From NCBI RefSeq assembly GCF_015160855.1, contig NZ_CP063373.1, positions 8,965,001-9,029,000 on the forward strand: a DNA stretch of 64,000 nucleotides, read 5' to 3'. Below are positions 1-7,990 of this stretch, one piece after another. Within the stretch, counting starts at the first letter, position 1; each line of letters begins with the position of its first letter. Origin of the DNA: Streptomyces ferrugineus. GTDB lineage: Bacteria; Actinomycetota; Actinomycetes; Streptomycetales; Streptomycetaceae. Position numbers and translations under genes: made by a program. The notes beneath the pieces were generated by a model. It saw nothing but the letters and a program-made list of their open reading frames with translations, did no database searches and was not told where the DNA came from.

Positions 1-30
1 GAGGATCGGCTGTTCGGTGTCGTTGGTCAT
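1..30 (-). CDS. 5' end of a divergent gene (partial, unidentified)
   Basis: An ATG at 30 on the minus strand opens a frame beginning MTNDTEQPIL that runs off the left edge. It faces the MarR-GNAT gene and shares its 69-bp upstream region, which holds a MarR-like palindrome, so both may answer to the same regulator. Only ten residues are visible and no strong ribosome binding site precedes the start; the call rests on position and divergence. Function unknown. Confidence 0.35.
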   Translation of the reverse strand, partial: MTNDTEQPIL

Positions 31-78
31 GAGGGCAGGCTAGGAGCAACCGCGGGAGGCATGGACCCGAACCGATCC

Positions 79-94
79 TTTGACTACAGTCAAA
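79..94. promoter_or_regulatory. MarR-type operator palindrome
   Basis: TTTGACT-AC-AGTCAAA is a perfect 7-bp inverted repeat with a 2-bp spacer, ending 5 bp before the ATG at 100. Length and symmetry fit sites bound by MarR-family dimers, and the adjacent gene encodes one, so autoregulation is likely. The site also argues that the gene starts at 100 and not at the ATG at 61, which would place the palindrome inside coding sequence. Confidence 0.6.
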
Positions 95-99
95 TAAAT

Positions 100-990
100 A
101 TGGAGCCAGTGTCGGTAGAACACGTGACGGCCTTCCGCCGCTTCAACCGCTACTTCACGCGCCGCATCGGCGTACTGGACGACCACTACCTCGGCCAGGA
201 CCGTCCGCTCGGCGAGGCGCGGGTGCTGTTCGAGGTCGGGGACGGGGCCTCCCTGCGCGAGCTCAGGAGCCGGCTCGGGCTGGACGCCGGATATCTGAGC
301 CGGATGGCCAAGGCGCTGCAGGCCCAGGGCATGGTCCGGCTGAGCACCCACCCGCAGGACAGCCGGCTGCGCATGATCGAGCTGACCCCGGCCGGGCGGA
401 CGGAGGTCAGGGAGCAGAACCGGCGGGCGGACGGCGTCGTGAACGACCTGCTCGACGGCCTCACCGATCCGCAGCGCGCCGAGCTCACCGAGGCGATGAC
501 CACCGCGCACCGCCTGCTGCGCCTCGCGGGCATCACCGTCGCCCTCGTCGACGGCGCCGCCCCGGACGCCCGCGCCTGCCTGGACGCCTACGCGGCCGAC
601 ATCGACGAGCGGTTCCCCGAGGGGTTCGACAAGGACGCCCTCGTACGGCCGGAGGAGGTGTCCGGCGAGGCCGGCGCGTTCTTCGTCGCCTACGAGGAGG
701 GCCGCCCGGTGGGCTGTGGCGCGCTGCGGCGGCTGGAGCCCGGCGCCGGCGAGATCCGCCACGTCTGGGTGCACCCCGCCGCCCGCCGCCTCGGCCTGGC
801 CCGCCGCCTGCTCGCCGCGCTCGAACAGGAGGCGGCCGCTCGCGACCTGACCGTCGTACGCCTGGACACCCACGCCGCGCTCACCGAGGCGCAGGCCATG
901 TACCGGGCCTGTGGGTACACGGACATCCCGGCGTACGACGACAACGTCTACGCCGGCCACTGGTTCGAGAAGCGGCTGGCCGCCCGCTGA
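100..990 (+). CDS. MarR-family regulator fused to GNAT acetyltransferase
   Basis: A 296-residue two-domain protein. Residues 1-145 form a MarR winged helix: the recognition-helix stretch LGLDAGYLSRMAKAL and the wing with HPQDSRLRMIELT are typical. Residues 150-290 form a GNAT N-acetyltransferase with the acetyl-CoA loop region (VHPAARRLGLARRLL) and the usual C-terminal segment YRACGYTDIPAYDDN. Fusions of this kind are common in Streptomyces; substrate and inducer are not known. The ATG at 100 is chosen because it lies directly behind an operator-like palindrome. Transcription may be leaderless or nearly so. It converges on the 3' end of the GTPase-system operon. Confidence 0.85.
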   Translation: MEPVSVEHVTAFRRFNRYFTRRIGVLDDHYLGQDRPLGEARVLFEVGDGASLRELRSRLGLDAGYLSRMAKALQAQGMVRLSTHPQDSRLRMIELTPAGRTEVREQNRRADGVVNDLLDGLTDPQRAELTEAMTTAHRLLRLAGITVALVDGAAPDARACLDAYAADIDERFPEGFDKDALVRPEEVSGEAGAFFVAYEEGRPVGCGALRRLEPGAGEIRHVWVHPAARRLGLARRLLAALEQEAAARDLTVVRLDTHAALTEAQAMYRACGYTDIPAYDDNVYAGHWFEKRLAAR

Positions 991-1003
991 GCGGACCGGT
1001 CGG

Positions 1004-2953
1004 TCAGGTGACGGCCCAGGCGATCACGAAGATCATGACGATGGCGATGAAGCCGAGGCCGCCGATGAGGAGGAGGCCCGCGTTGCCGTGCCCTCCGGTG
1101 ATCCTGGCCGTGAACGGCCGCGGCGCGTAGGCCGACGGCTGCGGGGGCGGCGTCGTGGGTGCCGGGGCGGTGTGGGGCGCCGGCAGCGGCGGGGGCGCCG
1201 GTGACACGGAGTGCGGCGGTGCGCTGTTCCGCGTCAGCGCGTTCGCCAGAAGCCGGCTCCACACCACCGGCGGCAGGTCGGGGACCTGACCGTTCGGCGG
1301 CTCGATGATGCTCTGCCGGAGCCAGTTGCCCGTGGTGGGGTGCGGGTCGCGGCTCAACCGGTAGAGCAGTTCCTGGAGTTGGAGCTGATGGCGCTCGTCC
1401 CTGGCCAGCGGTGCGACGGCCCAGGTGAACAGGTGGGCCGCGCGCGAGGCGCGGTCGGCTCCCGATCTGCCCTCCGCGCCCGGTCCGTGCGGCTTGAAGT
1501 ACAGGCCGTTGCGGAGCACCTCCGCGCACAGCTCGTGCCGCAGCTGGGGCGCACGCACCCGGTCGCGGTGCGGATCGCCCAGTTCGTCCAGCAGCAACTC
1601 CAGTGACTCCAAAGGAAGTTCACCCGACCGCAGCTCCCACAGCAGCACCTCGTCGGGCTGCCTGCGCAACTCCGCCAACAGCATGCTCTGGTCCATGACA
1701 GCGCCGCGCCGGAAGCTGCGGAGGTGGTGGTGCAGGGCTTGTGTGTCGTGGGAGTTCGGGTCGAGGGCGGGCTGGGGTTGTGAAGGGACAGGAGGCTGGG
1801 GCATGGGGGCGGGATGCACGGGGGGTTGGGGTTCCGGATGGGGTTGGGGTTCCGGATGGGGTTGAGGTTCCGGACGGGGTTGGGGTTCCGGATACCGGTC
1901 CGCATACGGCTCCTCGGGATACGCGGCCGCATACGTCTCCGAGGTCACCACGGCGCGGGCCGGATCGCCGTTCCGTTCCCCCGACCGCAGCGCGGCCGTC
2001 GGGATGCGCGTGCCCGCCGGGGGTGTGCGGTCGGTGCCGAGGATCTGTTGGAGGCGGGCGCGGCGCTGCTCCCAGTCGAGGGCCGCTCCGCCGGCGAGGT
2101 CCTCGACCAGTTGCGGCACTCCGGGGCGGGCCTTCCGGTGGGCGAGGAGGTGCCGAACCAGCTGGGCCGCCGCGCGGTGCTCGAACCGGGGGCGGGACTG
2201 CCGCCGTCCCATGACCCTGGCCAGCGGGCCGGAGCCGCCGGTGTCCGGCTCCCAGCGCGGCACGGCCATCAGCCGCAGCGGGTGGGTGTCGACGGTGTCG
2301 CAGGTGGCGAACGTCCACTCCTGGCCCAACCAGTCCCCGAACAGCAGGAACAGCCCGAGATAGACCACCGGCACCGCGTCCCGGTCGGGCCAGTCGCGCG
2401 GCGCCTCGTCCTCGATCAGCAGCGACACCCGCTGCGTCGGATCGCGCAGCAGCTCCGCGGCGGCGAGGATCAGCGAGTGCTCGACCCCCGGCAGCCTCTC
2501 CAGCATGTCCGGCAGCCGGCCGGACGCCAGCTCGTCGAGGAACGCGCCGTCGAACTCGGGCAGCGACCCCGACGCCTGCTCCGCCTTCTCCTGCCGGCGC
2601 CAGCCGCCGTCGGCGAGCCCGAGGCACTGCCGCACCTTCAGCGTGGCCCGGTTGCCGACCAGGACATGGCTGACCGTGCTGGGCCGCCCGCCCCGGTCGG
2701 TGGTGGGCCAGCGCTGGACGAGCAGGACGTCGCCGTCGCGGGACAGCGTGCGCACGACGCTCGGCCGGGCCGCCGCCGCGCCGGACACCCACAGCAGCCG
2801 GCCCAGCTCCCGGCCCAACTCCTCGGCGCGCTCGGCGTCGCAGGAGTGGGCGACGGCGTTCATGCCGGTGCCCTGGCGGCCGTGGTTGCCGTCCCAGCGG
2901 TAGACGACCTGCTGTACCGGGCCCCGGGCGGCGTCCTGATGGAAGTCGTTCAC
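1004..2953 (-). CDS. GTPase-associated protein (GAP1-like), tail-anchored
   Basis: A 649-residue protein starting at GTG 2953, with a strong Shine-Dalgarno (GGGAGGGG). The start overlaps the stop of the upstream GTPase gene by four bases (GTGA), so the two are translationally coupled. The first ~320 residues resemble the GAP1-N2/M module found beside TRAFAC GTPases in actinobacterial conflict systems: a compact beta-rich start with a VVYRWDG motif, then helical parts. A Pro-Glu-Gln repeat linker follows, then a helical segment, another Pro-rich linker and a single C-terminal membrane helix (last ~26 residues), making it tail-anchored with the body in the cytoplasm. It is the last gene of the operon. 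The GAP1 name is from family resemblance; biochemical activity is unknown. Confidence 0.7.
   Translation of the reverse strand: MNDFHQDAARGPVQQVVYRWDGNHGRQGTGMNAVAHSCDAERAEELGRELGRLLWVSGAAAARPSVVRTLSRDGDVLLVQRWPTTDRGGRPSTVSHVLVGNRATLKVRQCLGLADGGWRRQEKAEQASGSLPEFDGAFLDELASGRLPDMLERLPGVEHSLILAAAELLRDPTQRVSLLIEDEAPRDWPDRDAVPVVYLGLFLLFGDWLGQEWTFATCDTVDTHPLRLMAVPRWEPDTGGSGPLARVMGRRQSRPRFEHRAAAQLVRHLLAHRKARPGVPQLVEDLAGGAALDWEQRRARLQQILGTDRTPPAGTRIPTAALRSGERNGDPARAVVTSETYAAAYPEEPYADRYPEPQPRPEPQPHPEPQPHPEPQPPVHPAPMPQPPVPSQPQPALDPNSHDTQALHHHLRSFRRGAVMDQSMLLAELRRQPDEVLLWELRSGELPLESLELLLDELGDPHRDRVRAPQLRHELCAEVLRNGLYFKPHGPGAEGRSGADRASRAAHLFTWAVAPLARDERHQLQLQELLYRLSRDPHPTTGNWLRQSIIEPPNGQVPDLPPVVWSRLLANALTRNSAPPHSVSPAPPPLPAPHTAPAPTTPPPQPSAYAPRPFTARITGGHGNAGLLLIGGLGFIAIVMIFVIAWAVT
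1822..1893. repeat. Four 18-bp tandem repeats in the GAP1-like gene
   Basis: Four consecutive 18-bp units (GGGGTTGGGGTTCCGGAT and variants) at 1822, 1840, 1858 and 1876. On the minus strand they encode the hexapeptide PEPQPH-type linker. The period is a multiple of three, so copy-number change would keep the frame. Confidence 0.9.
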
Positions 2954-5085
2954 TGAAGTTCCCCTCCCTCGGATCCCTCGGGCTCCTCGGGCCCTCGCGG
3001 CCTCACGAATTCCCCGTCCGCCTCTTCCCCGCCCCACGGCACCGCCTCCAGCGCGGGCGCCTCCCCCACCGCCAACGCGTCGGCGCCGCCCGGCACCTGG
3101 ATCAGCCCGTGCATGGCCAGCAGCGCCAGCAGCGGCTCCAGCACCCGCCGGGGACCCGCGCCCGCGGGGTAGCGGCCGTGGTCCTCCTGGCCGCCCGTGG
3201 CGGACGCGATGTGCAGGGTGCAGCGGCGGATCGCGTCGAAGGGGCGCAGCCAGGCCTGGCCCGCGTGCCGGCGCAGCAGCCCGTAGAGGTCCCGGCTCTC
3301 GTCCCGGGTCAGCGCCGGGTCCAGCGAGGTGGCCGGCGGCCGGGTCAGCCAGCGGTCGACGGGCGGCTGGAACCTGAGCAGGTCGGCCTTGCCGAGCACC
3401 ATCGCGGCCGGCACGTCCACGTACCCGCCGTCCTTCGGCAGCCGGTCCAGGACCGTGCCGAAGGCGAGGTCGCCGTCCCGGTTCACCTCCACGCCCCAGC
3501 GTTCGCGGGCGTGGTCGAGCTGCGGCAGCGGCAGGGCGAGCGCCGGGTCGACGACGAAGACGAGGGCGTCGACACCGAGCAGGAACCGCAGTGCCGCGTC
3601 GGTGCGGACGAGGTCCTCGCCGCCGAGGTCGAAGAAGGCGACCGGGCGCACCTGCCCCCGCGGGTCGGTGATCAGCAGGGACTCCACGAAGCGGGCGAAG
3701 TCGTCCATGCCCAGCGCCGCGGTGTGGTCCAGGACCTTGCCGCCCCGCAGCGGCTGCACCCGGTCCCGTACGAACCGGGCGTGCTGCTCGGGATTGACGG
3801 ACTGCCACTTCAGCCCGTACGGCTCAAGGCCGCCGTCGGTGATGGCCGCGATCATCTGGGTGAGCAGATGGCTCTTGCCGGTGGAGGACTGGCCGACCAT
3901 CGCCACGGTCAGCGGGCGGCCGTAGGTCAGATAGGGCACCGGGATGTAGTGCGTGGGGAACTCCGGGTCCGCCGTGCACTTCTGGACGGCGCCGCGCATG
4001 ACGTCCGTCCGCCGCACCGGGTTGTTGATGCCCTTGAGGTCCAGCGGCTTGTACTGCATACGGCTGTCGGTGACGAACAGTTTGGTCAGGTCGAGCTGGA
4101 TCGTCTCCAGGCAGTAGGGGCACAGCACTCCACTGCCGGTCTGCTCGCGCGGCCGGGCGGCGGGCGCCTGCCGTTTGAGGCGCAGCGCCTCCTCGAAGGC
4201 CTCGTGGTGCGGGCGCGTCTCGTCGGGCGGCACGGCGGCCCGGACCCGGCGGGCGGCTCCCGGCGCCACGAGGTCGAGCACCTGGGCGGGCATCGGCCGG
4301 TCGGCCGCCCGCGGTGCGAAGGCGTCGCGCAACGTCCGGTCGAGCTTGCGGTGTTCGCCGAGGTCGGCGGGCGGCCGGTCGGCGGGTCCCGGCCGCCCCG
4401 TCGCCAGCCGGTACAGCACCTGGGCCGCGCTCCACACCGCGTCCCGGGGATCGGCGGTTCCCTCACCGCCGCGCTGTTCGGGCGGGCAGAAGGGGGCACG
4501 GCCCCACGGGCGCCTCGGCCGGCCGATCCGGGTCACCGACTCCAGGCCCCACAGCTGGACCCTGGCACCGTCCCAGAGCACGGTCGCGGGCGAGACGCCG
4601 CGCGGCACCAGTCCCTGACCCTCAAGCAGGCACAGGGCCAGCATCAGGTCACGGGTGAAGATCTCCTGGTCGGCGGCGCCCATCACATGGATCCGCGAGA
4701 CGGCCGTGCCGCGCGGCGGGTCGTACAGCAGGAACGGCTCGGCGGTGTCCAGCTCGTAGCCGATGAGCCGGGGGAAGAGCGCCGCGTACTCGGTGTCGCC
4801 GAGCACCTGGCCGAGCTGCACGGCGGTGCCGGCCTCGGTGTCGAGCAGGGCGCGCGCCGCCGGGTTCGCCGCGTCCTTGGCGCTCAGCCGTACCTGCACG
4901 CACTGCTGTCCCTCGTCGTCGAGCACGGCCTTGCGCAGGAGTTGGGGCAGCAGCCGGTCGCGCCGGAACTCCCGGCCGACCCGCACCGGGGTGACGCGCC
5001 GCCGCCCCGACGGGGCGGTGAACGCGAGCTTGTCCGGAGGCGGCCCGCCCGGCCCCGGCGGGCGGGAATGCGTGGTGCTGGTCAC
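2950..5085 (-). CDS. TRAFAC-type GTPase with degenerate kinase-like N-terminal domain
   Basis: A 711-residue protein when started at GTG 5085, preceded by GAAAGGA; a start at 5190 would overlap the upstream gene and lacks a comparable site. Residues ~65-275 look like an inactive protein-kinase fold: the catalytic-loop equivalent reads GVSPATVLW and the DFG region WGLES. A CPYC motif near 322 suggests half a zinc knuckle. The C-terminal half is a GTPase: P-loop GQSSTGKS (398-405), switch II DLGGED (486-491) and a G4-like GKAD (565-568). It matches the double-GTPase/TRAFAC proteins that co-occur with GAP1, vWA and tubulin-like partners. It is probably the switch component of the operon, coupled to the GAP1-like gene by a GTGA overlap. 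Confidence 0.75.
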   Translation of the reverse strand: MTSTTHSRPPGPGGPPPDKLAFTAPSGRRRVTPVRVGREFRRDRLLPQLLRKAVLDDEGQQCVQVRLSAKDAANPAARALLDTEAGTAVQLGQVLGDTEYAALFPRLIGYELDTAEPFLLYDPPRGTAVSRIHVMGAADQEIFTRDLMLALCLLEGQGLVPRGVSPATVLWDGARVQLWGLESVTRIGRPRRPWGRAPFCPPEQRGGEGTADPRDAVWSAAQVLYRLATGRPGPADRPPADLGEHRKLDRTLRDAFAPRAADRPMPAQVLDLVAPGAARRVRAAVPPDETRPHHEAFEEALRLKRQAPAARPREQTGSGVLCPYCLETIQLDLTKLFVTDSRMQYKPLDLKGINNPVRRTDVMRGAVQKCTADPEFPTHYIPVPYLTYGRPLTVAMVGQSSTGKSHLLTQMIAAITDGGLEPYGLKWQSVNPEQHARFVRDRVQPLRGGKVLDHTAALGMDDFARFVESLLITDPRGQVRPVAFFDLGGEDLVRTDAALRFLLGVDALVFVVDPALALPLPQLDHARERWGVEVNRDGDLAFGTVLDRLPKDGGYVDVPAAMVLGKADLLRFQPPVDRWLTRPPATSLDPALTRDESRDLYGLLRRHAGQAWLRPFDAIRRCTLHIASATGGQEDHGRYPAGAGPRRVLEPLLALLAMHGLIQVPGGADALAVGEAPALEAVPWGGEEADGEFVRPRGPEEPEGSEGGELQ

Positions 5086-5161
5086 CGGCGGTCCTTTCGT
5101 TCGTACCTGTGCACCGGGCCGTGCGGGTGGCTGTCCGGCGGACCGGAACGCGGGGTGCGGA

Positions 5162-7990
5162 TCACCAGCGGTCGCCGTCCCCTCGGTCACCGGAGCCCGA
5201 CCGGTCGTCCGAGGCCGGCCAGTCGCCGGGGTCCGCGCGGTCGTAGGAAGCCGTGCGGTCGTAGGAGCTCGCGCGGTCGTACGAGCTCGCGCGGTCGTGG
5301 GTGTCCGGTCGGTCGTCGGTGTCCGGCCGGTCGTAGGTGTCCGGTCGGCCGTACGCGTCAGGCCGGCCGTACGCGCCAGGCCGGCCGTACGCGTCAGGTC
5401 GGCCGTACGCGCCAGGCCGGTCGTACGGGTCCGTCATGCCGTACGTCCCCGCCGCACCGTCGCCCGCCTCCGCTCCGCCGGAGTCGGAACCGTGCCGGGG
5501 GCGGACGGTGTGCACCACGCCGATGCGCAGGGGGGTGAGGCGGACCAGGCCGGCGTAGCGGCCCGTCGATGTCCACAGGACCTCCTCCGGGTGCACCGAA
5601 CCGCTCGCCCGCCAGGACTTCTCGACCTCGTCGCGCACCGCCCCCGGTGCGAACCTCAGCCACACCGCGGCCGCCGGGTCGCGGCTGAGCAGCGTGCCCT
5701 GCTCGGGGGTGGAGAGCTGCACCACGGCCTGCCGGTCGGCGTCCGCGCCGACCAGTTCGGCCAGTCCGTACGGGTCGGTGCCGAGCAGGTTCGCCGAGGT
5801 GGCGCGGACGCGGCGCGCGGCGGCGAACGGGGGCGGGGCCAGGACCCCGTTGTGCTGGAGGTGATGGCGGGCCGTGGACAGCAGCTCACGGACCCGTTCC
5901 TCGGTGCGCCGGACGGCGCGGGCGCCGGCCTGGCCGCGCTCGACGGCACCCCAGTAGTGCTTCATGGCTTCGAGGGCGGCGTCCGTCAGATCGGCGGACA
6001 GGGTCGCGACCAGCTCCGGCCCGCCCTCACCGCTCTCCCGCTCCAGCCAGCGCGGCACGCCCTTGGGGCGGGTCCCGGAAGGTGCGGCGGTCTCCCGCTC
6101 CCCGCTCTTCTCCTCGCCGGGCTCGTCCCACGCGTCGCCGTCCTCCCAGGCGTACACGCTCGCCCAGTCGCTCTCGCCGTCGTCGGACCCGGCGTAGTCG
6201 TCGTCCGGTTCCAGGTCCGGGTCGCTGGACAGCCAGTCGTCCTCGGCCCCGGACGCGGCGGCCGCCGCGAGCCGCGCGGGCTCGGGCAGCGCCTCCGCCT
6301 CCGCCGCGGCCGCCGTCGCCCGCAGCATGCCGGCGACGGAACGGGCGGCGTCGGCGCAGTACAGGCGCTCCTCGACGGCCCAGTGCTCCCGCACCGCCTC
6401 GGCCAGCAGGGTGTCCAGTCCGTCGAGTGCCTGGCGCAGCACGGCGGTGGTCCGGCCCGGGGCCCAGGCGGCGGCCGCCGCACGCCACAGCCGGCGTACG
6501 GTCTCCAGCGCGATCCCGAGAGCGGCCAGCAGGCCGATCGTGCCCACCCAGACCGGGGAGTCGGTCGCGTACCCCACGCCCGCCCCGGCCGCGGCACCGC
6601 AGAACGCCGCGACCCTCGGGGCCACGGCCCAGCGGCCGGGGCGTCCCGCGCCGCGCAGCCGGGCCGCGCCGAGCGTCGCCATGCCGGCGAACAGCAGCGG
6701 CACGAGGACCGCGAGGGCGAGGAACGGCCCCGACCAGAGCGCGCCGAGCAGCCCGGCGCCGGCCGCCGCCAGCGGTCCGGCGACCGGGAGTCCGGGCACC
6801 TCGGCGCCCGTTCCGCCCGCCGTCCGCCGGGCCACGGCCTCTGCGGAGTGGGGGGCGAGTTTCGGCAGCAGTGCCGTGCCCGGCAGCGGCTCCACCCGGC
6901 CGGCCAGCCCGGTGAAGCGCTGGGCGACCGAGCGCAGGGCGAGCCCCTGGGCCAGCAGTTTCAGGGCGAACTCCCGCAGCCCCTCGCCGATCCGCTCGCC
7001 CATGCCCTCGGCCGACGGCACCCGCAGCCCGAGTGCCGCGAGGCGGGTCGCCGACTCGGCCGCCGACGGTGCCGTGCCGCCGCCGCTGCGCAGGGCCGTG
7101 GCGACGAGGTCCCGGTAGTTGTCGAGCGCCCCCCGCGCCTGGTCGACCTCCGCCTCGAAGGTCTCCCGGCGGGAGGCCCGCAGCAGTCCGGGCAGGGTGC
7201 GCAGCCCGGCCAGCGCCTCGTCGGCGTAGTCGAGGGAGTCCGCGCAGGCGCGGTAGGCGTCGTCCGCGATGCCGCCGGGTTCGCGGTGCCCGAGGTCCCG
7301 GCCGGCCCGGCCCGCCACCAGGCCGCGCAGCGGCTCCGGCAGATCGGCTCCGGACGAGGCGGTCAGCAGCACGTCGGGCGCCAGGTCGTCGTCGGCGCCG
7401 GCGAACCGGGTGAGCGCGTCGCGCCAGGCCCGGTCGCGCACCTCCGGCGGCAGGTCCTGCTCCAGCAGCCGTACGCCGGGCGCGGCGACGGCCTCGGGCA
7501 GCGACTGGACGCCGTCCAGCACCGCGAGATAGACGTCCGGGACGGACAGCGCGTCCACCAGGACCGCCAGCGCGTCCGGGTCGTCCGGCTCGGGCTGCTC
7601 CAGCGCGGTGCGGGCGGAGCGCAGATCGCCGGCCCACAGCAGTCCGGTGCCCGTGGCGCGCAGCACGGAGGGGCGCAGCAGCCGGCGGTCGGGCTGGAAG
7701 TCCCCCTCCTCGCCGGCGAAGGCGCCCGGCGCGCTGCCGACCAGCAGCACCAGCACCCTGACCTCGCCCACCGCGCGGTAGCCGGTGAGCAGTTCGTACT
7801 GCGTCTGGTGGTCGTTGAGCCCGGCCGGGGTGTCGACCACGAGGAACAGCGGGTCGTCCGGCTCCGGCAGCCCGGCCCGGCCCAGCTCCTGGGCGACCCT
7901 GGCCCGCAGGGCCGACGGACTGTGCAGCGCCGCCGCGCCGGCCCGCAGGTCCAGGTGGATGACGGTGCCGAAGGACTGGGACCTGCTCAC
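5162..7990 (-). CDS. Large membrane protein of the GTPase/tubulin-like system
   Basis: A 942-residue protein starting at GTG 7990, overlapping the stop of the tubulin-like gene (GTGA). The N-terminal ~370 residues are soluble and rich in helices. A DTPAG motif near residue 53 recalls a switch II sequence, but there is no P-loop, so I do not call it a GTPase. Hydrophobic stretches at about 403-440, 456-475 and 480-497 make it membrane-bound. An acidic/Ser region follows, then a conserved ~220-residue block, and the end is a tandem repeat tail (units such as DAYGRP, DTYDRP, SSYDRA). Its fixed place between tubulin-like and GTPase genes suggests it is the membrane anchor or effector of the complex; no domain was recognised. 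Confidence 0.55.
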   Translation of the reverse strand: MSRSQSFGTVIHLDLRAGAAALHSPSALRARVAQELGRAGLPEPDDPLFLVVDTPAGLNDHQTQYELLTGYRAVGEVRVLVLLVGSAPGAFAGEEGDFQPDRRLLRPSVLRATGTGLLWAGDLRSARTALEQPEPDDPDALAVLVDALSVPDVYLAVLDGVQSLPEAVAAPGVRLLEQDLPPEVRDRAWRDALTRFAGADDDLAPDVLLTASSGADLPEPLRGLVAGRAGRDLGHREPGGIADDAYRACADSLDYADEALAGLRTLPGLLRASRRETFEAEVDQARGALDNYRDLVATALRSGGGTAPSAAESATRLAALGLRVPSAEGMGERIGEGLREFALKLLAQGLALRSVAQRFTGLAGRVEPLPGTALLPKLAPHSAEAVARRTAGGTGAEVPGLPVAGPLAAAGAGLLGALWSGPFLALAVLVPLLFAGMATLGAARLRGAGRPGRWAVAPRVAAFCGAAAGAGVGYATDSPVWVGTIGLLAALGIALETVRRLWRAAAAAWAPGRTTAVLRQALDGLDTLLAEAVREHWAVEERLYCADAARSVAGMLRATAAAAEAEALPEPARLAAAAASGAEDDWLSSDPDLEPDDDYAGSDDGESDWASVYAWEDGDAWDEPGEEKSGERETAAPSGTRPKGVPRWLERESGEGGPELVATLSADLTDAALEAMKHYWGAVERGQAGARAVRRTEERVRELLSTARHHLQHNGVLAPPPFAAARRVRATSANLLGTDPYGLAELVGADADRQAVVQLSTPEQGTLLSRDPAAAVWLRFAPGAVRDEVEKSWRASGSVHPEEVLWTSTGRYAGLVRLTPLRIGVVHTVRPRHGSDSGGAEAGDGAAGTYGMTDPYDRPGAYGRPDAYGRPGAYGRPDAYGRPDTYDRPDTDDRPDTHDRASSYDRASSYDRTASYDRADPGDWPASDDRSGSGDRGDGDRW
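5333..5430. repeat. 18-bp tandem repeats encoding a (DAYGRP)n-type tail
   Basis: The tetramer GTAC(G) recurs at 5351, 5369, 5387, 5405 and 5423 with a related unit at 5333, an exact 18-bp period. Units are variants of GGCCGTACGCGTCAGGCC. On the minus strand they encode hexapeptides alternating Gly/Asp-Ala-Tyr-Gly-Arg-Pro at the C-terminus of the membrane protein. Confidence 0.85.

Noticed and set aside
61..99. ATG at 61 as start of the MarR-GNAT gene
   Set aside because: It would put the operator palindrome inside the reading frame; ATG 100 fits the MarR fold start better.
5162..7990. GTPase call for the 942-residue membrane protein because of DTPAG
   Set aside because: No P-loop or G4 motif was found; the single motif is not sufficient.
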